Positions 1 through 6,470 of a DNA stretch of 6,949 nt are shown here, piece by piece (positions within the stretch are counted from its first letter, which is position 1; every line of letters begins with the position of its first letter). The position numbers were made by a program, and so were the translations under genes. The DNA is taken from positions 1-6,949 of the forward strand of contig JARDZH010000096.1 in NCBI GenBank assembly GCA_029240955.1, given 5' to 3'. This DNA comes from Pseudomonas sp. (GTDB taxonomy: Bacteria; Pseudomonadota; Gammaproteobacteria; Pseudomonadales; Pseudomonadaceae). The notes below the pieces were generated by a model. The model did no database searches, was not told the DNA's origin, and saw nothing but the letters and a program-made list of their open reading frames with translations.

Positions 1-621
1 GATATCGCCGAAATTGTCAGGTTCTTCGCGCTTCAGCCTTTCCAGCTCGCTGATTGCCAGCTTCAGTTTGCCCCGGCTGCTGCCCGAAAGCGCAATACGT
101 CGCGCATGGGCCGAGCGCAGGGTGCGAATGATGTTGATGCGCGACGGATTGCCTTCGTTGCTGATACCGGCGCGCACCGTCTTGAACGTATCGGTGCCGG
201 TCAGGTTGCGCTTGACCAGATTCGGCAGTTCCAGATCTTCGAACATGAATTCGAGAAACTCTTCCTGCGTGATCTGGAAGACAAACTCATCCATGCCTTC
301 GCCGGAATTGCTCGCCTTGCCCGGCCCCTTGCCGCCACCGCCGCCTTGCGGGCGCGCAATATGCTCACCGGTGGTGAATTCCTTGTTACCGGGATGAACC
401 ACGGTCTGCTTGCCGCCACGACCATGGTGCAGCACCGGCTCGTCGATATCCCGACCGGGAATGCTGATTTGCTCGCCATGTTCCATGTCAGTGATGGAAC
501 GGCGGCTGACGGCTTCTTCCACCGCCTTTTTGATGTGATCACGATACCTGCGCAGAAACCTCTGTCGGTTTACCGTGCTCTTGTTCTTGCCATTGAGACG
601 TCGGTCGATCACATAGCTCAT
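1..621 (-). CDS. yeaH: YeaH/YhbH family protein (DUF444), 5' part only, cut by left window edge
   Basis: The N-terminal 207 residues are present and the frame is still open at base 1, so the C-terminal half lies outside. The family is about 420 residues long and has a von Willebrand A-like domain in its later part, which is not visible here. Visible features are the start [15 protein letters not shown], a basic N-terminal segment (residues 7-41, with [20 protein letters not shown]), a glycine-rich linker at residues 93-101 (GGGGGKGPG), and the family-typical [21 protein letters not shown] around 115-135. The ATG at 621 is chosen because it gives the full family N-terminus and has GGAGG four bases upstream. 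It lies 134 bp downstream of prkA on the same strand. In E. coli yeaG and yeaH are co-transcribed and respond to nitrogen limitation and stationary phase. The molecular function of YeaH is not established. Family assignment is firm; role is inferred from context. Confidence 0.93.
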   Translation of the reverse strand, partial: MSYVIDRRLNGKNKSTVNRQRFLRRYRDHIKKAVEEAVSRRSITDMEHGEQISIPGRDIDEPVLHHGRGGKQTVVHPGNKEFTTGEHIARPQGGGGGKGPGKASNSGEGMDEFVFQITQEEFLEFMFEDLELPNLVKRNLTGTDTFKTVRAGISNEGNPSRINIIRTLRSAHARRIALSGSSRGKLKLAISELERLKREEPDNFGDI

Positions 622-625
622 AGGC

Positions 626-630
626 CCTCC
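626..630 (-). promoter_or_regulatory. Ribosome binding site of yeaH
   Basis: GGAGG on the minus strand ends four bases before the ATG at 621. The SD overlaps a possible mini-hairpin GCCC-GGA-GGGC (634-624), which would partly mask it. The spacing is rather short but decides the start. Confidence 0.7.
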
Positions 631-633
631 GGG

Positions 634-675
634 CAGCTCCGAGTTACAAGCTTCAAGCTGCCAGCTCGAAGCTTA
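634..675. repeat. AGCT-centred heptamer array, about six units
   Basis: The plus strand shows a 7-bp period with AGCT cores at 635-638, 649-652, 656-659, 663-666 and 670-673, plus a degenerate core (agtt) at 642-645. The unit is NAGCTNN. Because AGCT is its own reverse complement, the array reads the same way on both strands and can fold in many registers. It sits just upstream of the yeaH ribosome binding site, in the 134-bp prkA-yeaH gap. From memory, AGCTTGA/AGCTTGC-type heptamers are common between genes in fluorescens and syringae-group pseudomonads; this looks like a decayed member. No function is known to me. Confidence 0.7.
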
Positions 676-698
676 AAGGCGAGCGACGGCATGACAAC

Positions 699-729
699 AC
701 CTCAAGCGCGCCTGGGGCTCGCTTGAGGT
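699..729. repeat. Perfect 10-bp inverted repeat in the prkA-yeaH gap
   Basis: Arms ACCTCAAGCG (699-708) and CGCTTGAGGT (720-729) are perfect reverse complements around an 11-base loop rich in G and C. It starts 27 bp past the prkA stop codon. There is no T run after it in the minus-strand direction, so it is not a standard intrinsic terminator. It could reduce read-through or protect the prkA transcript 3' end, making yeaH less expressed than prkA; that is inference. Confidence 0.6.
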
Positions 730-755
730 CTGTAGCCTGCCGCTTGCTGCTGCCG

Positions 756-2678
756 TTACTGCGACTTGCGCACGCGCAGATACCACTCGGAGAGTAGACG
801 TACCTGCTTATCGGTGTAGCCCCGTTCGACCATTCGAGTGACAAAGTCGTTATGTTTCTGCTGATCCTCTTTGCTGGCTTTGGCGTTGAAGCTGATGACC
901 GGCAACAGGTCTTCGGTGTTGGAGAACATTTTCTTCTCGATCACCACCCGCAGTTTTTCATAGCTGAGCCAGGTCGGATTCTTGCCGTTGTTGTTGGCGC
1001 GGGCGCGCAGCACGAAGTTGACGATCTCGTTGCGGAAATCCTTCGGATTGCTGATCCCGGCCGGCTTCTCGATCTTCTCCAGTTCCTCGTTCAGCGCAAC
1101 ACGGTTGAGAATCTCGCCAGTCTCCGGATCGCGGTATTCCTGATCCTGAATCCAGAAGTCTGCGTACAGCACGTAGCGATCGAAAATGTTCTGACCGTAC
1201 TCGCTGTAGGATTCCAGATAAGCCGTCTGGATCTCTTTACCGATGAACTCGATATAACGCGGCGCCAGGTATTCCTTGATAAAGCGCAGATACCGTTCGC
1301 GGGTCTCCGCCGGGAATTGCTCCTGCTCGATCTGTTGCTCAAGCACGTACAGCAGATGCACCGGGTTGGCCGCGACTTCATGCGGATCGAAGTTGAAGAC
1401 CTTGGACAGGATCTTGAACGCAAAACGCGTGGACAGACCGTTCATGCCTTCGTCGACGCCCGCGCTGTCGCGGTACTCCTGAATCGACTTGGCTTTGGGG
1501 TCGGTGTCCTTGAGATTCTCGCCGTCATACACGCGCATCTTGGAATAGATGTTGGAGTTTTCCGGCTCTTTGAGACGCGACAGCGTCGTGAACTGAGCGA
1601 GCATCTTCAGCGTGTCGGGGGCGCAATGCGCTTTGGCCAGCGAGCTGTTGAACAGCAACTTGTCGTAAATCTTGATCTCGTCACTGACGCGCAGGCAGTA
1701 CGGCACCTTCACGATGTAGATACGGTCGATGAAGGCTTCGTTGTTCTTGTTGTTGCGGAAGCTGTGCCACTCCGACTCGTTGGAGTGCGCCAGCAAAATA
1801 CCGGTAAAGGGAATCGCCCCCAGGCCTTCGGTACTGTTGTAGTTGCCTTCCTGCGTGGCGGTCAGCAAAGGGTGCAACACTTTGATGGGCGCCTTGAACA
1901 TCTCGACGAATTCCATCAACCCCTGGTTCGCCCGGCACAGCGCACCCGAGTAGCTGTAAGCGTCCGCGTCATTCTGCGGATACTCCTCGAGTTTGCGGAT
2001 GTCGACCTTACCGACCAATGCGGAAATGTCCTGGTTGTTCTCATCGCCCGGTTCGGTTTTCGCAACCGCGATCTGGTTGAGAACAGAAGGGTAGAGTTTC
2101 ACGACCTTGAACTGACTGATGTCGCCCCCGAACTCAGCCAGCCGCTTGGTCGCCCAAGGCGACATGATGGTGCTCAGATAGCGCCGCGGGATGCCGAAGT
2201 CTTCTTCGAGAACCGCCCCGTCTTCGTTTGCATTGAACAAACCGAGTGGCGACTCGAAGACCGGCGAGCCCTTGATGGCGTAAAACGGTACTTTCTCGAT
2301 CAGTTGTTTGAGTTTTTCAGCCAGCGACGACTTGCCGCCCCCCACCGGGCCGAGCAGATAGAGGATCTGTTTCTTCTCCTCCAGGCCCTGGGCAGCATGA
2401 CGGAAATACGAAACGATCTGGTCGATGCATTCTTCCATCCCATGGAAGTCTGCGAACGCCGGATAGCGACGTATCACCTTGTTGGAAAAGATACGCGACA
2501 GCCTTGAATTGGTGGACGTGTCCACCAGTTCAGGCTCACCAATTGCCAGCAGAAGGCGTTCCGCGGCAGAGGCGTACGCACTGCGATCCTGTTTGCAGAG
2601 CTCCAGATACTCCTGCAGCGAGAGCTCTTCCTGACGTGTGGTTTCGAAGCGTTGTTGGAAGTGGCTAAAAATACTCAT
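756..2678 (-). CDS. prkA: PrkA/YeaG family AAA+ serine protein kinase
   Basis: This 640-residue protein is close to the length of E. coli YeaG (644). An N-terminal PrkA-type AAA+ domain covers roughly residues 20-380. It shows Walker A GPVGGGKSS at 110-118, a Walker B-like region GLMEFVEMF at 253-261, a sensor-1-like LLAHSNES at 295-302, and a candidate arginine finger in FIDRI (R319). The C-terminal third is the PrkA-specific domain, once described as kinase-like and rich in charged residues. The family is cytoplasmic and has been reported to phosphorylate serine. Later work on the Bacillus homologue argued for a Lon-like ATP-dependent protease activity, so the biochemistry is not settled. 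E. coli YeaG acts in adaptation to nitrogen starvation and stationary phase. The ATG at 2678 is preceded by GAGGTGA and gives the conserved start MSIFSHFQQRFE. yeaH follows on the same strand. The gene is intact, with no odd codon or frame signals. Confidence 0.97.
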   Translation of the reverse strand: MSIFSHFQQRFETTRQEELSLQEYLELCKQDRSAYASAAERLLLAIGEPELVDTSTNSRLSRIFSNKVIRRYPAFADFHGMEECIDQIVSYFRHAAQGLEEKKQILYLLGPVGGGKSSLAEKLKQLIEKVPFYAIKGSPVFESPLGLFNANEDGAVLEEDFGIPRRYLSTIMSPWATKRLAEFGGDISQFKVVKLYPSVLNQIAVAKTEPGDENNQDISALVGKVDIRKLEEYPQNDADAYSYSGALCRANQGLMEFVEMFKAPIKVLHPLLTATQEGNYNSTEGLGAIPFTGILLAHSNESEWHSFRNNKNNEAFIDRIYIVKVPYCLRVSDEIKIYDKLLFNSSLAKAHCAPDTLKMLAQFTTLSRLKEPENSNIYSKMRVYDGENLKDTDPKAKSIQEYRDSAGVDEGMNGLSTRFAFKILSKVFNFDPHEVAANPVHLLYVLEQQIEQEQFPAETRERYLRFIKEYLAPRYIEFIGKEIQTAYLESYSEYGQNIFDRYVLYADFWIQDQEYRDPETGEILNRVALNEELEKIEKPAGISNPKDFRNEIVNFVLRARANNNGKNPTWLSYEKLRVVIEKKMFSNTEDLLPVISFNAKASKEDQQKHNDFVTRMVERGYTDKQVRLLSEWYLRVRKSQ

Positions 2679-2682
2679 GACG

Positions 2683-2689
2683 TCACCTC
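2683..2689 (-). promoter_or_regulatory. Ribosome binding site of prkA
   Basis: GAGGTGA on the minus strand, a good match to the anti-SD, four bases before the ATG at 2678. It supports this start for prkA. Confidence 0.75.
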
Positions 2690-2733
2690 GCTCGATACGT
2701 AGAGCCGGCGGCGGATCGTCAGTCGATGCTGGC

Positions 2734-2749
2734 AGCAGCTGAGTGTCCA
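2734..2749 (-). promoter_or_regulatory. Weak sigma-54-like promoter match upstream of prkA
   Basis: The minus strand reads TGGACACTCAGCTGCT, giving the obligatory GG-N10-GC spacing of -24/-12 promoters. The -12 part (CTGCT) is close to TTGCA/T, but the -24 part keeps only TGG of TGGCAC. It would place a transcript start about 44 bases before the prkA ATG. E. coli yeaGH is known to be sigma-54/NtrC dependent, which is why I looked. The match is weak and could be chance; a sigma-S or sigma-70 promoter elsewhere in the 287-bp gap is equally possible. Confidence 0.22.
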
Positions 2750-2801
2750 GATGCTATTTACCCCCCAGAACACCATAAAGGTAACTACCGATGACCCACG
2801 C

Positions 2802-2815
2802 GCCGGTGTACCGGC
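2802..2815. repeat. Short 14-bp palindrome in the glpE-prkA gap
   Basis: GCCGGT (2802-2807) and ACCGGC (2810-2815) are perfect reverse complements separated by GT. It lies about 124 bp before the prkA ATG, where an operator or activator site could sit. The partial sequence CCGGCTCT (2811-2818) is also the reverse complement of AGAGCCGG at 2701-2708. No regulator is recognised. Confidence 0.35.
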
Positions 2816-2896
2816 TCTCCCCTGATTACGGATGGCCTGTGGCTAAGGATAGTTGGCTTTCTGAAAGATAAAGGGAGGATGAGCGAGAAGTGGCCT

Positions 2897-2950
2897 TGAC
2901 CGTCTGTCACTTGGGGCGCGAACCCGCGTAACACGCGGGATCGACGGTCA
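2897..2950. repeat. Nested inverted repeat downstream of glpE, beside a T8 run
   Basis: Outer arms TGACCGTC (2897-2904) and GACGGTCA (2943-2950) are perfect reverse complements. They enclose an inner stem CCCGCGT (2923-2929) / ACGCGGG (2933-2939) with a three-base loop. On the minus strand a run of eight T (2952-2959) comes just after the glpE stop and before this structure, the reverse of the hairpin-then-T order of an intrinsic terminator. It may still block or end the long surA-glpE transcript or stabilise its 3' end. A remnant of a REP-like dispersed repeat is another possibility. Confidence 0.6.
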
Positions 2951-2965
2951 GAAAAAAAATTTGGA

Positions 2966-3286
2966 TCAGCCTTGCGCGATCTCGGCCGGGTACGTCGAGC
3001 GCCAGAGCTCGAAACCGCCGTCCATGCTGTACACCTCGGAGAAACCCTGGCCTGCCAGGTACGCCGCTGCACTCTGGCTGGAATTGCCGTGGTAGCAGAC
3101 AACCACGAGCGGCTTGTCCAGATCGGCCTTGGCGATGAAATCGACCAACGAATGATTATCCAGATGCAAGGAGTCAGGAATGTGACTGGATTCGAACGTC
3201 TGCGGGTCGCGGACATCGACCAGAACGGCACCTTGTTCGCGCAGGGCGTGGGCCTCTTGCGGAGGAATGCGTTTGAACTCGGTCAT
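2966..3286 (-). CDS. glpE: Thiosulfate sulfurtransferase GlpE (single-domain rhodanese)
   Basis: This is a 106-residue single rhodanese domain; E. coli GlpE is 108. It transfers sulfane sulfur from thiosulfate to cyanide or thiol acceptors such as thioredoxin, in the cytoplasm. Visible motifs are [20 protein letters not shown] (23-42, the rhodanese CH2A-like region) and the active-site loop CYHGNSSQ, with catalytic Cys64, starting at residue 64. The C-terminal end has the family-typical MDGGFELW. The ATG at 3286 has GAGGAG six bases upstream and lies only 14 bp past the apaH stop, so it is very likely the last gene of the surA-pdxA-rsmA-apaG-apaH transcript. In E. coli glpE instead precedes glpG and glpR; no glycerol-regulon gene is next to it here. 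The name therefore reflects family and not a glycerol role. Confidence 0.95.
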   Translation of the reverse strand: MTEFKRIPPQEAHALREQGAVLVDVRDPQTFESSHIPDSLHLDNHSLVDFIAKADLDKPLVVVCYHGNSSQSAAAYLAGQGFSEVYSMDGGFELWRSTYPAEIAQG

Positions 3287-3292
3287 CGGGAG

Positions 3293-3298
3293 CTCCTC
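3293..3298 (-). promoter_or_regulatory. Ribosome binding site of glpE
   Basis: GAGGAG on the minus strand, six bases before the glpE ATG at 3286 and within the 14-bp apaH-glpE gap. It is the clearest internal SD of the surA-glpE gene series. Confidence 0.75.
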
Positions 3299-3300
3299 AA

Positions 3301-4179
3301 CTAAGCGTTATTGCCTGGCCTGACGGGCCGGGTCTGTGTGATTTCACGCGATGCAGCATTGCCTTCGGCACTGCAATCGCATTGATGGCGCTCCAGCGTA
3401 TCGAGATTGAGCAGCGTCATCGCGCCGCCCCATACACAGCCGCTGTCGAGCGCATAAACGCCAGGCTCGTCGCAACGACCTTCAAGTGCGGCCCAATGGC
3501 CGAAGATGATCTTGAGCGCATTGGTCTTGCGATGTTTATGGCTGAACCACGGTGCGTAGCCTGGCAGCGCCGTTTCCACGCCTTCCTTGCCCTTGAGGTC
3601 CAGCTTGCCGTCGCGGTTGCAGAAACGCATGCGCGTGAAGTAGTTGGTGATCACCCGCAGCCGGGTCACCCCACGCAGATCACCGCTCCACTTGGCAGGC
3701 TCGTTGCCGTACATGCCGTTGAGGAACAGTTCGAACAGGGCATCGTCGCGTAGCGCCTCTTCGACTTCCTGCGCGTACTTCATGGCCTTCTTCAATGACC
3801 ATTGCGGCGGGATGCCCGCGTGCACCATCGCCATGTTGCGCTCGGCGTCGTAGTGCATGAGTTTCTGCTGGCGAAGCCACTCCAGCAACTCGTCGCAATC
3901 CGGCGCCTGAAGAATCTCGTCCAGTGTATCGGTTTTCTTCAAACGGTCGATCTTGCGCGAGGCGGCCAGCAGATGCAGGTCATGATTGCCCAACACACAG
4001 ATGACCGACTCCCTGATGTTGTACAGATAGCGCAGCGTTTCCAGAGACTGTGGACCGCGGTTGACCAGGTCGCCGACCAGCCACAAGCGATCCTTGGCCG
4101 GGTCGAAACGAACGTGATCAAGCAGGCAGTTGAGCGGTTCCAGACAACCCTGCAAGTCGCCGACAGCGTAATCCGTCAT
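3301..4179 (-). CDS. apaH: Symmetrical bis(5'-nucleosyl)-tetraphosphatase (Ap4A hydrolase)
   Basis: ApaH cleaves Ap4A into two ADP and keeps dinucleoside polyphosphates, which include 5' RNA cap precursors, low. The protein has 292 residues against about 280 in E. coli. The calcineurin-type metallophosphatase motifs are all present: GDLQG at 7-11, GDLVNRG at 36-42 (the ApaH form, with Asn where most PPP enzymes have Asp), GNHD at 64-67, VHAGI at 119-123 and GHW at 227-229, followed by DSGCVWGG at 245-252. About 20 residues after the last conserved block are probably a variable, unstructured tail. Its ATG overlaps the apaG stop codon (TGATG, one shared base). No clear SD precedes it, which points to translational coupling with apaG. 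The same apaG-apaH order after rsmA is found in E. coli. No key residue is missing. Confidence 0.97.
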   Translation of the reverse strand: MTDYAVGDLQGCLEPLNCLLDHVRFDPAKDRLWLVGDLVNRGPQSLETLRYLYNIRESVICVLGNHDLHLLAASRKIDRLKKTDTLDEILQAPDCDELLEWLRQQKLMHYDAERNMAMVHAGIPPQWSLKKAMKYAQEVEEALRDDALFELFLNGMYGNEPAKWSGDLRGVTRLRVITNYFTRMRFCNRDGKLDLKGKEGVETALPGYAPWFSHKHRKTNALKIIFGHWAALEGRCDEPGVYALDSGCVWGGAMTLLNLDTLERHQCDCSAEGNAASREITQTRPVRPGNNA

Positions 4180-4559
4180 CAGTGAAGGGCGCCGGGAACG
4201 GCCAGCCGAAAGGGCGCGATGACTGCGTCGAAGCGTTTACCGTCGTCGGCCAGCATCTGATAGGTGCCTTGCATCGTGCCAACCTTGGTCGTCATCACGG
4301 TGCCGCTGCTGTAGGTATGGCTCTGTCCGGGCTGGATCAGCGGTTGCTGGCCCACCACGCCTTCGCCACGCACTTCTTCTACGTGTCCATCGCCGTCGGT
4401 GATCACCCAATGACGGGACAGCAGCTTGGCTGCCTGCTCGCCGTTGTTCTGCACGGTAATGGTGTAGGCGAAAGCGAAGCGATTCTGATCGGGCTGCGAT
4501 TGTTCTGCGAGGAAGCGTGTGACGACGGTGACGTCGACCTGATAACGGGAATCGGACAT
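4179..4559 (-). CDS. apaG: ApaG family protein (Co2+/Mg2+ efflux-associated, DUF525)
   Basis: This 126-residue protein matches E. coli ApaG (125). The family is a single immunoglobulin/fibronectin-III-like beta sandwich. It shows [11 protein letters not shown] (30-40), [13 protein letters not shown] (46-58), the glycine-rich [14 protein letters not shown] (65-78), the YSSG turn (83-86) and GTMQGTYQM (94-102). The Salmonella homologue CorD was linked to Co2+ resistance and Mg2+ efflux. The domain also occurs in eukaryotic F-box proteins and PDIP38, and the GxGxxG motif led to an unproven idea of pyrophosphate binding. Function in Pseudomonas is therefore unsettled. The ATG at 4559 is preceded by a weak AAGG at a spacing of eight. 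The gene begins 118 bp after rsmA and its stop overlaps the apaH start, so apaG and apaH translation are probably coupled. Confidence 0.95.
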   Translation of the reverse strand: MSDSRYQVDVTVVTRFLAEQSQPDQNRFAFAYTITVQNNGEQAAKLLSRHWVITDGDGHVEEVRGEGVVGQQPLIQPGQSHTYSSGTVMTTKVGTMQGTYQMLADDGKRFDAVIAPFRLAVPGALH

Positions 4560-4567
4560 GCAATAGG

Positions 4568-4571
4568 CCTT
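4568..4571 (-). promoter_or_regulatory. Weak ribosome binding site of apaG
   Basis: AAGG on the minus strand, eight bases before the apaG ATG at 4559. It is the only SD-like sequence near this start. Confidence 0.45.
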
Positions 4572-4623
4572 GAAAAGCTATAGCGAAAACGACTGAGAAA
4601 CGCAGTGGAAAGTTCAGTCTAGG

Positions 4624-4668
4624 ACAAGTCGACGAAGATTGACTGACAGCACTCTGCCGTCGACTTGT
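4624..4668. repeat. Perfect 11-bp inverted repeat in the rsmA-apaG gap
   Basis: ACAAGTCGACG (4624-4634) and CGTCGACTTGT (4658-4668) are perfect reverse complements around a 23-base loop. The structure begins about 9 bp after the rsmA stop codon. No T run follows in the minus direction, so it is not a canonical terminator. A role as RNA processing or stability element between the rsmA and apaG parts of the operon, or as a protein-binding site, is inference. Confidence 0.6.
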
Positions 4669-4677
4669 TCCAGCAGA

Positions 4678-5484
4678 TTACTCGCTGGCGCCTTTCTCGC
4701 TCAGTTTATCTGCCAGGCGTACGAACGCCGCCAGATCCAGCTGTTCCGGACGCAGGCTGCCGTCCACGCCGGACTCGGCGATTTCCTCAGCAGTGAGCAA
4801 CAGTTTCAGTGTGTTGCGCAGTGTCTTGCGACGCTGGTTGAACGCTTCACGGACAATGCGCTCCAGCACGCGGTGATCCTTGGCCGGGTGCGGCAGTGTT
4901 TCGTGAGGCACCAAGCGCACGATCGCCGAATCGACCTTGGGCGGGGGATTGAACGCGCCCGGGCCGACGTTGAACAGATGCTCTACACGGCAGTGGTACT
5001 GAACCATGATCGACAGACGACCCCAGTCGCCACCGCCAGGCCCTGCCGCCAGACGCTCGACCACTTCCTTCTGCAACATGAAGTGCATGTCGCGGATCAG
5101 GCCTGCGTTCTGCAACAGGTGGAAAATCAGCGGCGTCGAGATGTTGTACGGCAGGTTGCCGACCACGCGCAGCGAGTTTGGCTCGGCACCCAGCGTGTTG
5201 AAGTCGAACTTCAGCGCATCACCTTGATGCAGGTTGAAGTTGGGCTTGTCGGCAAACTGGGAATTGAGGATTGGAATCAGATCCTTGTCGAGTTCGACGA
5301 CATCCAGCCGCGCGCCGCTGTTGAGCAGGCCTTCGGTCAGTGCGCCCTGGCCCGGGCCGATTTCCAGCATGCGGTCTTCGGTCTTGGCCCGAATCGCTCG
5401 CAGGATCTTGTCGATGACACCTGCATCGTGCAGGAAGTTTTGCCCGAAACGCTTGCGCGCGCGGTGCTGGTATTGCTCGGTCAT
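4678..5484 (-). CDS. rsmA: 16S rRNA (adenine1518-N6/adenine1519-N6)-dimethyltransferase
   Basis: RsmA (KsgA) uses S-adenosylmethionine to dimethylate two adjacent adenines in helix 45 of 16S rRNA, a late step in small-subunit assembly; its loss gives kasugamycin resistance. The 268-residue length is typical. Visible motifs are [11 protein letters not shown] (10-20), SAM motif [11 protein letters not shown] (41-50), the acidic SAM ribose contact VVELD (62-66), GDAL (88-91), the catalytic NLPYNIS (110-116), [10 protein letters not shown] (136-145), FNPPPKVDS (178-186) and [10 protein letters not shown] (215-224). The start ATG overlaps the pdxA stop by four bases (ATGA) and there is no strong SD, so translation is likely coupled to pdxA. 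This order is conserved in enterics and pseudomonads. This rsmA is not the CsrA-type RNA-binding regulator that also bears that name in Pseudomonas. Confidence 0.98.
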   Translation of the reverse strand: MTEQYQHRARKRFGQNFLHDAGVIDKILRAIRAKTEDRMLEIGPGQGALTEGLLNSGARLDVVELDKDLIPILNSQFADKPNFNLHQGDALKFDFNTLGAEPNSLRVVGNLPYNISTPLIFHLLQNAGLIRDMHFMLQKEVVERLAAGPGGGDWGRLSIMVQYHCRVEHLFNVGPGAFNPPPKVDSAIVRLVPHETLPHPAKDHRVLERIVREAFNQRRKTLRNTLKLLLTAEEIAESGVDGSLRPEQLDLAAFVRLADKLSEKGASE

Positions 5485-6470
5485 GAATGAGTCTCGGCCA
5501 TCTGGTAGGCGGTGTGCAAAGCGACGCGCAGGCTGCCGGTGTCGATGTTTCCAGTGCCGGCCAGATCCAGCGCAGTACCGTGGTCGACGGACGTGCGAAT
5601 GATCGGTAGCCCAAGGGTCACGTTGACCGCCGCGCCGAAGCCTTTGTACTTCAGCACTGGCAGTCCCTGGTCGTGATACATCGCCAGCACCGCGTCGCAG
5701 TGCTCCAGATATTTGGGGGTAAACAGAGTGTCTGCGGGCAGCGGACCGCGCAGGTCCAGGCCTTCGCCGCGCAAACGCTCCAGGGTAGGTTCGATGATGT
5801 CGATTTCTTCTCGGCCCAGATGCCCGCTTTCACCGGCATGAGGATTGAGACCGCAGACCAGAATGCGCGGATGTGCGATGCCGAACTTGTGCACCAGATC
5901 GGCATGCAGAATGCGGGTCACTCTTTCCAGCCGGTCGGGCGTGATCGCGTCGGCCACATCGCGCAGGGGCAGGTGAGTGGTCACCAATGCCACGCGCAAG
6001 TCACCTGTGGCGAGCATCATCACGACCTGTTCGGTGCGGGTCAGCTCGGCAAGAAATTCGGTATGTCCGGAAAAAGCGATCCCGCCCTCGTTGATCACGC
6101 CCTTGTGTACAGGGGCTGTGATCATCGCGGCGAAATCGCCATCCAGGCAGCCTTGCCCGGCACGCGTCAGCGTTTGCAGGACAAACGCCGCATTCGCCGG
6201 GTCCAGTTGCCCGGTCACGACCGGTGCCGCCAGAGGCGTGTCCCACACGTACAGACTGCCAGCTGGCGCGGGTGCGTCAGGAAACGAGCCTTCGGTCACG
6301 GCCAGCAGATCGACGGCCACACCCAGTTGCGCGGCCCGCTCCAGGAGCAGGTCACGGCTGGTAATAGCAATCAGGGGGTGGGGCTGAGGCTGCGTGGCGA
6401 GCAGCAGGCAAAGGTCAGGACCAATGCCGGCCGGCTCGCCGGGTGTCACTGCGAAACGCTTGGGCTTCAC
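5481..6470 (-). CDS. pdxA: 4-hydroxythreonine-4-phosphate dehydrogenase PdxA (GTG start)
   Basis: PdxA oxidises 4-phosphohydroxy-L-threonine with NAD to a product that decarboxylates and then condenses with deoxyxylulose phosphate through PdxJ, in the DXP-dependent pyridoxal phosphate pathway. The 329-residue length equals the E. coli enzyme. It opens with the signature [12 protein letters not shown] (9-20). The three metal-ligand histidines are at the E. coli positions: His166 (TTHLPL), His211 (NPHAGE) and His266 (MYHDQG). Substrate-site His136 is in SGHTEF and the C-terminal signature [19 protein letters not shown] is at 282-300. The start is GTG at 6470, overlapping the surA stop by four bases (GTGA). 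The next in-frame Met codons lie too far inside to be starts, so GTG is chosen. No good SD is visible and coupling to surA is likely. The stop overlaps the rsmA start. Confidence 0.97.
   Translation of the reverse strand: MKPKRFAVTPGEPAGIGPDLCLLLATQPQPHPLIAITSRDLLLERAAQLGVAVDLLAVTEGSFPDAPAPAGSLYVWDTPLAAPVVTGQLDPANAAFVLQTLTRAGQGCLDGDFAAMITAPVHKGVINEGGIAFSGHTEFLAELTRTEQVVMMLATGDLRVALVTTHLPLRDVADAITPDRLERVTRILHADLVHKFGIAHPRILVCGLNPHAGESGHLGREEIDIIEPTLERLRGEGLDLRGPLPADTLFTPKYLEHCDAVLAMYHDQGLPVLKYKGFGAAVNVTLGLPIIRTSVDHGTALDLAGTGNIDTGSLRVALHTAYQMAETHS

Noticed and set aside
106..726. 206-codon plus-strand open frame opposite yeaH
   Set aside because: Codon-aligned shadow of the partial yeaH, with no recognisable domain.
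852..2507. 551-codon plus-strand open frame opposite prkA
   Set aside because: It is codon-aligned with prkA, so it would be stopped only by TTA, CTA or TCA codons in prkA, which are rare in this GC-rich gene. It is a shadow; PrkA is clearly the real product.
2951..2965. T8 run after glpE as an intrinsic terminator with a stem inside the end of glpE
   Set aside because: Only a weak 4-bp stem could be formed from the last glpE codons, so a canonical terminator is not supported.
2785..3231. 148-codon minus-strand frame running through glpE into the gap
   Set aside because: It reads glpE in a wrong frame, giving an Arg/Ser/Trp-rich sequence typical of frameshifted GC-rich DNA, and has no SD.
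4577..4582. TATAGC as a -10 element for an apaG promoter
   Set aside because: No acceptable -35 at 16-18 bp spacing, and the start would leave about ten bases before the ATG, overlapping the SD.
4639..5490. 283-codon plus-strand open frame opposite rsmA
   Set aside because: Same codon-aligned antisense register as above. All RsmA motifs are on the minus strand.
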